From positions 5,935,663 through 5,999,662 of the forward strand of contig NW_024468936.1 in NCBI RefSeq assembly GCF_010015615.1: a DNA stretch of 64,000 bases, read 5' to 3'. The position numbers and the translations under genes were made by a program. Positions 54,512 to 64,000 of the stretch are shown here, piece by piece. Numbering within the stretch: position 1 is the stretch's first letter; each line of letters starts with the position of its first letter. The notes beneath the pieces are model-generated. The model saw nothing but the letters and a program-made list of their open reading frames with translations, did not search any database and had not been told where the DNA came from. This DNA comes from Cucurbitaria berberidis CBS 394.84. Taxonomy: Eukaryota > Ascomycota > Dothideomycetes > Pleosporales > Cucurbitariaceae.

Positions 54512-54928
54512 GACGACGGAGCTGAGCTTCGGTCTACGGCACTGCCAGTCTTGCTTGGGCCAGAGTGGTAAGCAGCGGATTCTGCAGCTAGGCCATGGTC
54601 GCGGCGCGATGGCGACGCTACAGTAGAGTGACAGCCTCTGGACGCTGGGGCGACGAGGGCTTGGCAAAACGCAGCGAACGGCGAACGGCGAGGCCTTTTG
54701 GGAAGAAGAGAATGACGGAACTGTCAGGCGGTCAACAGGTGCGGTGCAACGGTAGGGCGCGTCACGTTGCGTCTGCGCGGTGTGGCATTGCAGTTTGTGC
54801 GAGGGACATTGAGGGTTTGTACCAGCAGCCGTTCCTGGGGGTCGATAACAGCACAATACCGAGCCAAAAGGTGTTCATGTTGGACAGCGGCCATGATCCC
54901 GGGAGAGACGGGCGGGGCTTGCATATGG

Positions 54929-54929
<1 letters not shown>

Positions 54930-54961
<32 letters not shown>
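54930..54961. repeat. (CA)16 microsatellite
   Basis: Sixteen uninterrupted CA units. Confidence 0.95.
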
Positions 54962-54964
<3 letters not shown>

Positions 54965-55023
54965 GATCTGGGGGGCGGTCAAGAGGCCGTGGACGTGAGA
55001 AGAAAAAAGACTGGGGCCACGGC

Positions 55024-55059
55024 TGGATGGATGGATGGATGGATGGCTGGATGGATGAA
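55024..55059. repeat. (TGGA)n microsatellite
   Basis: About nine TGGA units, one interrupted by a GGCTGG variant. Confidence 0.9.
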
Positions 55060-55189
55060 TAGAGTTTGGCATCCCACTGTGGCGCCGAAGCAACATTGCC
55101 ATCTGTCTGGTCATGCTAGTGCTGGTGTGTTTGGCGAGTCTTCTTCGGCGCTGCGTCTCAACGGGTGAACAGGGACGGCTTGGAGGGTT

Positions 55190-55235
55190 GCTGTCTGCTG
55201 TCTGCTGTCTGCTGTCTGTCTGTCTGCCTGTCTGG
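55190..55235. repeat. GCTGTCT / TGTC tandem repeat
   Basis: Four GCTGTCT heptamers running into TGTC tetramers. Confidence 0.9.
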
Positions 55236-57361
55236 ATGCTCTCGTAGTCCCTAGGTAGGTTGGCCCTCCAGCTATTCCCATACAACTACCCACCCATCTA
55301 GGTTGGTGTAAGGTTGGATCGCCCGGGATGGGATCAGCAATGTCGGGCAGGTGCGAGGCCGCTTCAGGGAAGGTGCCAGCATCCCTGCGCCAATCATGGC
55401 TGCGCAGACGTCGTCGCACCTTCTTCTTCTTCCCCCCCCCCATCCCAAAACTGCCACCACCACCAGCCCGCCGCGTCTGTCATGTCAGCTGTCACCCGAA
55501 AAGGGGCTCCCTCTCTCTCCACCCGCCGCTACAAGCCTCGAGTTGCTCCATTCTTGCCCGTCAGGCCTCCTCCCACAGGCCTCTGCTTACTGGGAACAAG
55601 AAGCTCTACGCGAGTCAACCAATTTCTCCCGGATACCACACCCTGTTGTCGAGACTCCTTGTACGCCATGCATCATCGCCCGCTCGATATGGCGGCGGGC
55701 AGTCGAGCGAGCATGTCGTCGTCTTAAATCGCTCTCCTTGTACCCCCGTCTGAAGCCTCTTCTCTTTCCTGAAACTCCCCTTTGCAGCTCCCCCTAGCGC
55801 CCATCTCCAGTCTCGACACGACACCACCAAGGGCTCCCGCTCCTGGATGCTGGAAAGGCTCCATCGCACAAATTGCGCACCCTTTCAGCCACCAGCCCGG
55901 TTCTGGCCTGCGGCAGCTGTCTGCCGGACATAGTACCTTGTGCTGGGCCACAGACGTGCCATCAGCATGGCTCCGACTTGCACAGCATGCCTCTCTCGTC
56001 GGATTGCCCTCTGCGCTGGTCCAAGGTGAGATCGGGTACAGTCGCAAACGCTGCACCCACCCCTCCGTTCTCGCTGCCCACGCCAGAATGAGCACATGTT
56101 CCTCCAATGGATAGGGCGGTCCCGCTATATAAGCAATTATCATGGTACCGTGTTACCGGTCCCTGGTAGACGCAGTGTATATCCGTCCCATCCAGCATCC
56201 ACGCATCCACGCACCCAGCACCCACACCTAATCCGCGTCACCCCAGAGACCCTCCATATCTACGCTGCACAGTGAATCAAAGCCGTTTTGTCGGGGCACG
56301 TCGTGGCCGGTCAAGGTGAGGCTGGCATGCGCCAAAGTTTATTTACCCTAGATATAGTTGGTAGTAACGAGCGAGGCCTGAGACGCTGGTTGGTTGCCAT
56401 GCCACGCAGTGCTTGGCCATCGCCCACTGTCGCCGTCATGGAAACCTTGACAGGTTGCTGCACCCTCCAGTGTGGGAGTGCAGATGAGGTAATCGACGGG
56501 GCAACCACTGAGGTGCATGCAAAACGAAACCGGCGGGAGACATGATACCCCCCCTGTCCGTTTCTGCGCCAAGTCTGAAGCACCAAGATCTGCATCGATA
56601 CTGGTCTACTAGCAAAGGAGTGGAGACTGCGGCGACGGTCAGGTAATAGCGCGTCTGGCGCAAGGCCTGCAGCCGCACCAGCTGCTTTACCGGCTCGTGC
56701 CTCGATTCTGCAGCAGAGTGGGAGCCCTCTCCGTTGCCTCGACCAGCGCCCTCCTAGCAAGAGCCCGCGTTGTGCAAGCTCGGAGAATATAGACCACAAT
56801 TCGACGCTACCTGTCAGAAGCGCAGCCGTCGTGCTAGACGCGCCTGTCTGCCCCTCTACTACTGGCCCCTACTGGCATTCCCCTGGCACATCTTCTGTGT
56901 GCAAGATCGCGTGCATGGTTGAAACTACGGCCCGTTGCAGCTCTGGTTTGCCCAGAAACGCCTCCTTTGCTCACGGTGCTTCTCTGCTTCTTAAACACCT
57001 CACACCCCGTCATCACCACCTGGGCTGCTGCTTTGCCAACTGCTGAGTGCTTGCGCCGGCCCATCTTTCCATCTTCACATACTGCCATACACAACTTGTA
57101 CATTGTCCAACACACATGATTCTTCTGTATCATAATTCTCTTATCCGCATTAGCACGCCTTATCATTGACACTAGGCCTGCGATATATTTCTTTGGTTGA
57201 GCGGCTGTAGTGCTCGGCCTCCCACGCTTTGCACAAAACGGTTCCCTGTTACATCATCATCCTCGGCATACATAATTCTTAGGTTAGTCATTCCCCGGCT
57301 CCTGCATCAGTAGATAAAATCGCGCCTGCGGCTGAGAGCCCTGACGGACTTTTCGATAATA

Positions 57362-57478
57362 ATGCTTTTATGTCGCCTGCCAACCAACTGCGGAACGCAC
57401 CTGTCATGAACTTTGGGACGCTTAGGCACTACCACTCACCATGGAGACATTACAAGAATAGAATTTGCTAACCAGAGA
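57362..57478 (+). promoter_or_regulatory. cluster of upstream ORFs before the homeodomain start
   Basis: Three ATG-started short ORFs crowd the 117 nt before the chosen start: 57362-57409 (15 residues), 57370-57471 (33 residues, beginning MSPANQLRN) and 57441-57461 (6 residues, in an ideal ACCATGG context). All end before or at the main start and lie in other frames. If the leader is transcribed this way, they would dampen translation. Confidence 0.5.
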
Positions 57479-59290
57479 ATGCCTCCAGAGTACTTAAACG
57501 ACGCTTCCTTGCAACTCATGGAATATCTCACACTTCAAGATATCCCGCACCGCCACTGCGACCCATTGCACTCACACAGAATGACAGCCTTACAATCCTC
57601 TGAGAGGTCATTGGGTAACGTGGTTGCTGCGGTAAGTCATGTCTACGAATGTCCTCCTACTACTTTCCCATCTTCTTCGCCATGCGCCTTCTCTCCCGAC
57701 CCTACTCCTCTACACCCGCCGATCCAACCCAAGTATTTCCCTGCCCCCGCCCACTTTGGACTTTATGAGCAGCCGCCATCCATGAGCGGAAGCAGCTCCG
57801 AGGCCCACAGAGACGCACCTTCAATGCACTACATCCAACTCCCTGCTGTGGATAGCGAAGGGCCTCCTCATTTACCGGAGCATTTTCGCCCTTCTCCTCT
57901 CATTCCTATCAGACGACCAGGCTCAACAGGATTATCGAGAATGTCTCCTGGCCCACGTTTGCGTAATAGGAAATCGCGCACGCTGAGCCCAGGTCCCAGG
58001 GGGAATGCCTACGACGAGCCCGAATCTGCATATCCCCGCGCCCGAGAAGTCAATAGCAAGGTGCCCTACTTGAACAACACTCTGACCGACGAACAGACCC
58101 ATCATATGCGCCATTCTCCACCCATTCAGCCCGGTGAACAGAACTTCCCAGGGAAGCTACCTTCATTTTCCGAGGTATGTATCTGACAACTGCCGAATAT
58201 AGGTACCCCCTCGCTGACCCTCGTAGTTTCTCAATACTACCAGAGCAAATACCCCACCTCACACGCCATCGTGCCGCAACAGCTCAGCTGCTGGCTCCCC
58301 ACAAGCGAAGCCGCATTTCGACGAGGTAGCGTGGGTCGACGGGAAGCGCAGGCGCGTCGACACACTTGGAGACATCTATGCACGCCCCCCCGCCGAGCGA
58401 CCGCCTGTCGATCCCCGGCGTATGAGTAGTGCTATCGATCCTGCTCTTGTCAACTACGGCTCTTCTCAACTTGGGCAGCACAGAGGAGCGCAAGGACCAG
58501 TGCCTGTGCATCATCGTCCGAGTCACTCTTTTCCGCCTCCCCCGCACCGATCAATTCAATCAGGTGCACAATTTCGTCACCAGTCAACCCCGCCAGTTTC
58601 TCAAGGCAGCACAATCTATACGCAGCAAACCCCACGCCAAAGCACAATCGCCCAAAGTACCTACCCTCAATCCATGGTACCACAGGGTGCAATGTACGAT
58701 CATAGGCCCAGCTACTACCAGGAACCGCAAGGCGGAGCCTACGGATACGAGAGATCGCACGACTCGTACTATAATCAACCATCTTACCCAGGCCCGCCTC
58801 AACCAAGCCACGATAACGTGTACGGGGACAGCTTTCGCTTCCAAACCCATGTCGGCATAGATCAGAACTACAACAGAAAGCGCCGGGGCAACTTGCCAAA
58901 GGACGCTACGAACACACTCAAGGAATGGTTCGCCGCTAATCGAGCATCTCCGTATCCCACCGAAGATCAAAAGCTTGAGCTGTGCGACCGGACCGGGTTG
59001 AGTTTAAATCAGGTATGCCGTTTTCTTTTCAGGCGCGATGTGAACCTGCCACACCTGCCACATCTGCCAATTTCACCGTTCAATGTACCTACTGTTTAGT
59101 TACAGTATGCTGTCGTTCATCTGCCAGTGTCATTCTGCCTCCGGCTCATGCACCATGAGCTGATTTCCGTACAAAACTTGCTGGACATTTAGCTGACAAT
59201 CCAAAGGTGTCCAACTGGTTCATCAATGCCCGCCGTCGAGCCCCACAAAAGGAGCTGCGTGAACGCGAGGCCAATAACCCAGAGACCTAA
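57479..59290 (+). CDS. TALE-type homeodomain transcription factor
   Basis: Three exons, 57479-58174, 58227-59012 and 59207-59290 (introns 52 and 194 nt), 521 residues. The first 440 residues are Pro/Ser/Gln-rich and disordered. The C-terminal homeodomain reads YNRKRRGNLPKDATNTLKEW, then FAANRASPYPTEDQKLELCD, and is completed by splicing within the recognition helix: LSLNQ joined to VSNWFINARRRAPQKELRE. The Pro-Tyr-Pro loop between helices 1 and 2 and WFINARRR mark the KN/TALE class. It is nuclear and DNA-binding. Start uncertain: a GTAAGT donor at 57632 could mean that the first 51 codons belong to a leader exon, and another ATG lies at 57783. Fungal relatives regulate development and conidiation. 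Confidence 0.88.
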
Positions 59291-62135
59291 CGTGATTCTG
59301 GCGCCGAGCCTGGAACATCTCGATTCTACGGCTTGAACCACCGAACTGAAGTGGTGATTGCAAATTGTCACCCACTGTATCAGAACACCCCGCACGCGAC
59401 CCTTGAACACCACACCCGTATTTTCCAATTGTCGATATCCTCATGATTACAACACAACATACGTCAACTGGAGTCTAAGAGACACCTGCGTCTGGGAAAC
59501 CATTCCAGAGTCTCCACAACACCACACCACAGCTTTACATTTTTGATAACGGACCTTTCTGGAACTTCGGTCACCGACTTGCCATCAGGACTTCTTAGTC
59601 TACTGACGCTTTGCTGTCGGTTCAATCGGTCCACTTTATTGCATGCATTTAGGGTACATTGCCGTGTACTTGACTTAACAAAATACATTTCCCTAGATGC
59701 CTAGGCTCACACGGCTTGTCATGAGCCTGTTGGGTTAACATCGTTTCCACCAGGTGTTTTTCACCGGGTGCTTTCCTTGTAACTCGATACCCCTGGGCAA
59801 ACACCTTGCGGAGCATACACGCATAACGATCACGAGGAGTTTAAAAGATTCGAGCGTCCACGGATGCACAACTGATTTTTCTGGGCTTTTGCTTTGGGCA
59901 TCATTTTTAATTGCTTAGCGTTACTGGTATGGAATAGTCGCTTGAGAGGCTTTCTCTAGCAAGGCCTCTCGCGTACTTTAGATTCAGACACACAATAGTA
60001 TTCGGTATATCTAACTACACCCTCACTCAACAAGATTCCTCGATTACCTAACCTGTGGGAAAGTTGCTCGCCTTACTCCGCAAGGTTGAAACGTACTAGA
60101 CGTACATGACGCTATGCGTCGCCGTTCCTGGACTCGGGCCCTAAACTATCGAATCCACACCCACAAAGCACAAGCACAAATCCGTCACTGATTTTTCCCA
60201 AGTCCACAACAACATGATCTATGGATCCACAGCGGCATTTTCATATCACACTTTGGTGAATGTGCATCCGATCATGCGCCCATGACGGACATTGAACCTT
60301 GCTACTATTTAGAAACACCCCAAACGAGTGGTAACGCACCGCTGCCTAGATCCCGATCCGGCGTTTTGAACCTAAAACATGACTGACGCCTAACGGGCAT
60401 ACGTACCCTGAAGGTTTACAGGGAATGCACAAACACGGTCATGGTCATTGCGAGCCTTGATATAATTTCATAAACGAGAAGAAAAGTTATAAAGCCCACC
60501 CAAAGCTCGCTGCCAATCATAGAAGCGGTATAGTACCGCGACGCAAAACTTCGCCGACCGAAGTGTACCAAAAAACCCCCAACAACCCTGATGTACGCCC
60601 TTAGCCGTGTGCTCGCCTGATCGACATGCGTGAACCAGAGGGGCTGGGGAAGCAGCTATGAAAGGGAAGCTAGCAATGGTCATCCACAGTTAGGTCAAAG
60701 ATTAATGCCCTCATTCCGACAGGCCGGATTGGGAGAGAACTTGGGGGCGGGCCGAGGGCGTAGTGTACCGTTGCGGGCATTATTATGATGCACAGTCATG
60801 ACTTGTGCCTTTTCCGATTATTCATCTCAACAAGGTTCGGGTATTACGGCAACGGCCTCGTCGCTTGGTTTGGACGAATCGATTAGCTGTGTGCTGTCAT
60901 TTTACTAGGGCGAAGCCATGCATTACTCAAATATATGGCCTTTGACATCTCAAATTCAAGTTCACCATGTCACGGAGGCGCTTCCGTACAGAGTACCAAG
61001 GGTGACGTGTTTGTCATAGGTCGACTCGCCCTCACCCTCGTCCTTTGCACAATAACCAAACGCAATGGTAGGATGCATCTATAGGAACAACCGCAAGGAC
61101 ATGCGCGCATAATCGGGGAGCATCGACTCCGCGTCCTCGGGACGAGCTAAGGCCCTTGGGGAAATATGTGCTCTACTGGAGGTTGCGGAGGATACGGTGG
61201 ATAGACGAAATGATGATGATGCGGACATTCATTCAACAGCACTAACGTACATGAGCAAGTTTAGACTACGGGAGAGCTCCATAAACAGTACCATGGAACG
61301 CCCCGACCCGACCGGATGGGATGACGAGCATCGGGAATCTTGCATAAACTCTAGCCTGAGGCTTTGAACCTTGTTTCAAAGATTGCAAATAGTGTGTGCG
61401 TCATGGGAAGAACCTGGGTACGCCGTGATATGCGTTTGAGCAAGTGCGGGTTCCTCCGCAACGCAGCTTAGGGATGTTAGTGTGACGGAATGACCTGGAA
61501 ATGTTTTGTTGACTTGAATCTAGTCGATCCTCCTTTCGAAATCGCTACACTCGCAGAATAGCCCGGGCAAATATCCTTTCCAGTACAAGAAGCTTCCTAG
61601 CAACGGTGAGAGCGAACCTAGTATGTCAATCCTCGCATGGAGCGACCACGACACCGGTATTGCCCAAACCCACGATTTCACGCCCTGCATTGTTGAGCCG
61701 GCGAGGTGGAAGAACCTATCCAAGTCTGTTACGGCAAATTCTGGTTATGGTGTGCATTAGGCCGTTGAGCATAAGGATGTTGAGGGGCGGTGTGGCGACG
61801 GCGCGCTGGTGTACCGAGATTGAGCTGATGGCCGTTGATTGGAGGTCCAGCTTTGGTTTGGTAGAGACGCGCGGACTGGGATTGTGTGGTTCGCGACTTG
61901 CATTGCATGACGGGACGGAACGGAGCGTGATGGGCCACTTTGTGCACGATGCAAATATATCCACACTAAGTCTTGTAGAAGCGCTCGCGTTGCGTTTGCA
62001 GGGGTCGCGATCTTGTATCGATAATAAGCGATAAGTCGAGTAGGTAATAATCTATTTATGCGCTCGCGTTGCTAAATATTATGCGCATGTGGGTATCTTT
62101 CCAAACGCCAGAATGATGCTAGAGATGCAATATAC
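59291..62135. other. long convergent intergenic region
   Basis: About 2.8 kb between the ends of the homeodomain gene (plus) and the palmitoyltransferase gene (minus). Only short, non-protein-like frames are present. A 13-nt direct repeat (GCGCTCGCGTTGC) occurs at about 61981 and 62059. Confidence 0.5.
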
Positions 62136-63374
62136 TCATCTTTCCCCTTCAAGAAGCGCCAAACGTGTGCCCGGATTATCTGCTTCGTACTTTTTCGCCA
62201 TATCATACACCACCTCGCCCCATTCAAACTCGCCTCTGTGACTCCGTTGCTTGCATGGGCTCTGTCTGAACGGAAGAATCCAGTCGATGAAGCTGTTTCC
62301 CATGGTGTCCTTCCAGCCCGTCATGAGAGTTGTATACCAGGGATGCTCCAGCGTCTTCGTCTGCATGACAACAGAAGTGCGCCCGGCACCTCTCTGAACG
62401 GTGCACAGTACAGGCCAATCTTCTTCGAAATCCGAACTCTTGCGTTCCTTTCTCGATCGGGGGGATGATGTTGGAGGTGAAATCGGCTCTCGGGATGATC
62501 TTGAAATGAGGAAAGCAATGTTGTGGATGCCACCGCGTTGGATGCCTTCGACTGACGTGAAGTTGATCATCAAATTCCAGCCGGTCATTCCGGTCATAGT
62601 GAAGGTGAAAACGAAGAAGACAGCCGTAACAGCGAGTGCTCCGATCCATGTTCCAGGCCGAGACCCAACCTAAGCAAAGTCAGTACGTGGTGTGGCCTGT
62701 TGTAATCATAATCTGAAAAAGGCTGAACTCACTTTAGATATACGGTCACCAAAAAAGACCGCAACAACGATCCATACGTATGCCGTATATAGCGCAGCGA
62801 AAAATACAAACTGCAAGAAGAATTTATGCGTAGATTCCGCTATAATGCCTCCTGCCCAAGGGCAATAATGGTCCATTTTCCTCACACAACGTCCGAGCTC
62901 TTTACAGTGATGTGTCCTGTCAGGCTTGAAATTGTGGCACTTATTGCACCACAACGGCATGCCCTCAAAGTCGCATATGAATGCGTCGTACTTGTCAAAC
63001 GCCTTTGTACTCATGTCCATCTTCTCGCGTGAAGGATCCCCAAGCGGGACAAGATCCTGTTTCGACCATATTACCTGGAGCAGGCGCAACCAGGGTACGA
63101 GGAGCAGGAGAAGCAGTATAGCGTATACGATGATGAGCGCGATGCCTGTGCCCCGTCGTGGCTGGACGTTGAAGCCGAGGCGCAGATCTTCGGAGGGATC
63201 AATGAGATATTGCACGCCTATCAAAAAGACTAGGACCCAGGACACGAACCCCATCGCTCCCAGCTCGAGAAGGGGCATGATAACGGATGTCGCCAGACCG
63301 ATTCGCTGCTCGAGCGCCGCGTTGTTGCCGTGCGCATTGGACTTCTGCGAGCTCGTTACGGACGGCGGCGCCAT
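62136..63374 (-). CDS. pfa5: DHHC-family protein S-palmitoyltransferase, Pfa5-like (DHYC variant)
   Basis: Two exons on the minus strand, 63374-62733 and 62669-62136 (intron 63 nt, GTGAGT...CTTAG), 391 residues. Four membrane segments: about residues 28-56, 76-97, 182-206 and 219-240. Between the second and third lies the Cys-rich domain: WCNKCHNFKPDRTHHCKELG, then RCVRKMDHYCPWAGGIIAES, with DHYC (168-171) in place of DHHC; the acylated Cys is kept. The GGIIAES turn resembles the GGVVSE of Pfa5. After the last helix is TSVEGIQRGG, close to the TTxE motif of this family. The enzyme attaches palmitate to Cys residues of target proteins at endomembranes or the plasma membrane; targets are unknown. 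Confidence 0.87.
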
Positions 63375-64000
63375 GGCGAAGGGAGATTGAGGCGGTAGAG
63401 TGGTGGCCGTGGTCGAGCTCGAACGCGCGCCGGCGTTAGAGGTGAAGTGTGGCGCGCCGACGGGAGGCGTGAGAGATGACGCCCAACAATATGTGAAGAG
63501 GTGACGTCTGACGGTAGGTTACACGGCCTGAAGTCGCGATGCTTGGCAGCCGCGTGGCTGGTGCGCCCAGCCCATTTGACATCATCACTGGGATAGTGAT
63601 TGGCTTCATCAACAACAACATCGCCATCGTCCATCAATTACCTCTTGTGGCGATTGACAGCACTTCACGATTGTTTCTCCCCGAAACTTCCAATCGCCGT
63701 CTTGCGTGGCCTCATGCTTCATTCAATTGAGTCGAGCCAAGTGAAGGACTACGACTGACTCATGACCTGCAGCACCCCGCATTCAGACCACCGACTTCAC
63801 TTCACTCAGGAGCTCTCTCGCTGTCATCTCATATCTCTTGCCCTCACACACGTCAGTTGAAAAGTGGTGAGGCGATGCGAGATTACGTCCTCAGTATCGC
63901 TCGTACTACCAAGTGTCTCTCGACGGCGGATATCACAACCAAGACGCTGCGTCAGAGCTAAACGCTTTTTGTTTCACCGGAAAATCCTCAGCCCTGTGTC
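63375..64000. other. upstream flank of the palmitoyltransferase gene
   Basis: About 630 bp at the window edge. It holds the pfa5-like promoter and possibly that of a gene beyond the window. No coding region is supported. Confidence 0.5.

Larger units (their letters stand above)
52851..57361. other. long microsatellite-rich region upstream of the homeodomain gene
   Basis: About 4.5 kb without a supported gene. It contains four microsatellites between 54.48 and 55.24 kb, C-rich and CT-rich tracts (55420-55520), and many frames whose translations are only repeat-driven. The 3' two kilobases probably serve as promoter and transcript leader of the homeodomain gene, as is common for fungal developmental regulators. 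Confidence 0.5.

Noticed and set aside
54595..55797. Frames of 110-155 codons over the microsatellites
   Set aside because: Their length comes from simple repeats that lack stops in several frames.
1..64000. tRNA, rRNA, snRNA genes, CRISPR arrays, intact transposons
   Set aside because: No B-box-like GGTTCRAAYCC, 5S or U6 pattern, regular spacer array or transposase motif was found by eye; a covariance-model scan would settle the RNA genes.

Overview
This window is nuclear DNA of a filamentous ascomycete (Pezizomycotina), most likely a Dothideomycete. The evidence is many short GT-AG introns (mostly 48-63 nt) with CTRAC-type branch points, about one gene per 3 kb, a Woronin-body HEX1 gene ending in the peroxisomal signal SRL, a GH18 chitinase carrying a chitin-binding module, an Och1-type mannosyltransferase, and an RNAi-type NFX1 helicase. 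Order or genus cannot be fixed by eye. I see no transposase, CRISPR array, rRNA, tRNA or virus. It reads as an ordinary chromosome arm, not a secondary-metabolite cluster.

Layout. 0-12.4 kb: 5' part of SAGA subunit SPT8 (minus, cut by the window edge), a four-exon SF1 helicase of the ZNFX1/Hrr1 type, a lipocalin-like protein, a secreted PI-PLC-X-like protein and an unknown protein. 12.4-16 kb: a long gene-poor stretch. 16-24.6 kb: a divergent mitochondrial pair (PPR-like protein and a tiny four-exon cytochrome oxidase subunit with an 8-nt first coding exon), a CCDC47-like ER protein with a strongly self-complementary intron, and a six-exon chitinase. 26.8-31 kb: HEX1, preceded by about 1.5 kb of sense strand with no ATG at all although most of it reads as protein in frame with HEX1, then a 2-oxoglutarate/Fe(II) oxygenase. 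34-45.8 kb: an MFS sugar transporter, a PGAP4-like membrane glycosyltransferase, an unknown LRR-like protein, an Och1-like mannosyltransferase and a Pro/Gln-rich protein. 47.6-53 kb: an annexin, an F-box protein with apparent fossil fragments of its own coding sequence upstream, and an unknown protein. 53-59.3 kb: a microsatellite-rich 4.6-kb region leading to a TALE homeodomain factor preceded by several upstream ORFs. 62.1-63.4 kb: a Pfa5-type palmitoyltransferase.

The genes do not form one pathway. Recurrent themes are mitochondria (COX7, PPR), the secretory pathway and cell surface (Och1-like, PGAP4-like, CCDC47-like, chitinase, PLC-like protein, DHHC enzyme) and the septal pore (HEX1). 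The strongest candidate for undescribed biology is the HEX1 leader: a strand-specific ATG desert over an in-frame coding extension with HIHEQTRF repeats, which points to non-AUG initiation and splice-controlled isoforms. All exon boundaries were set by reading splice sites and checking that the reading frame closes; none is backed by transcript data here.
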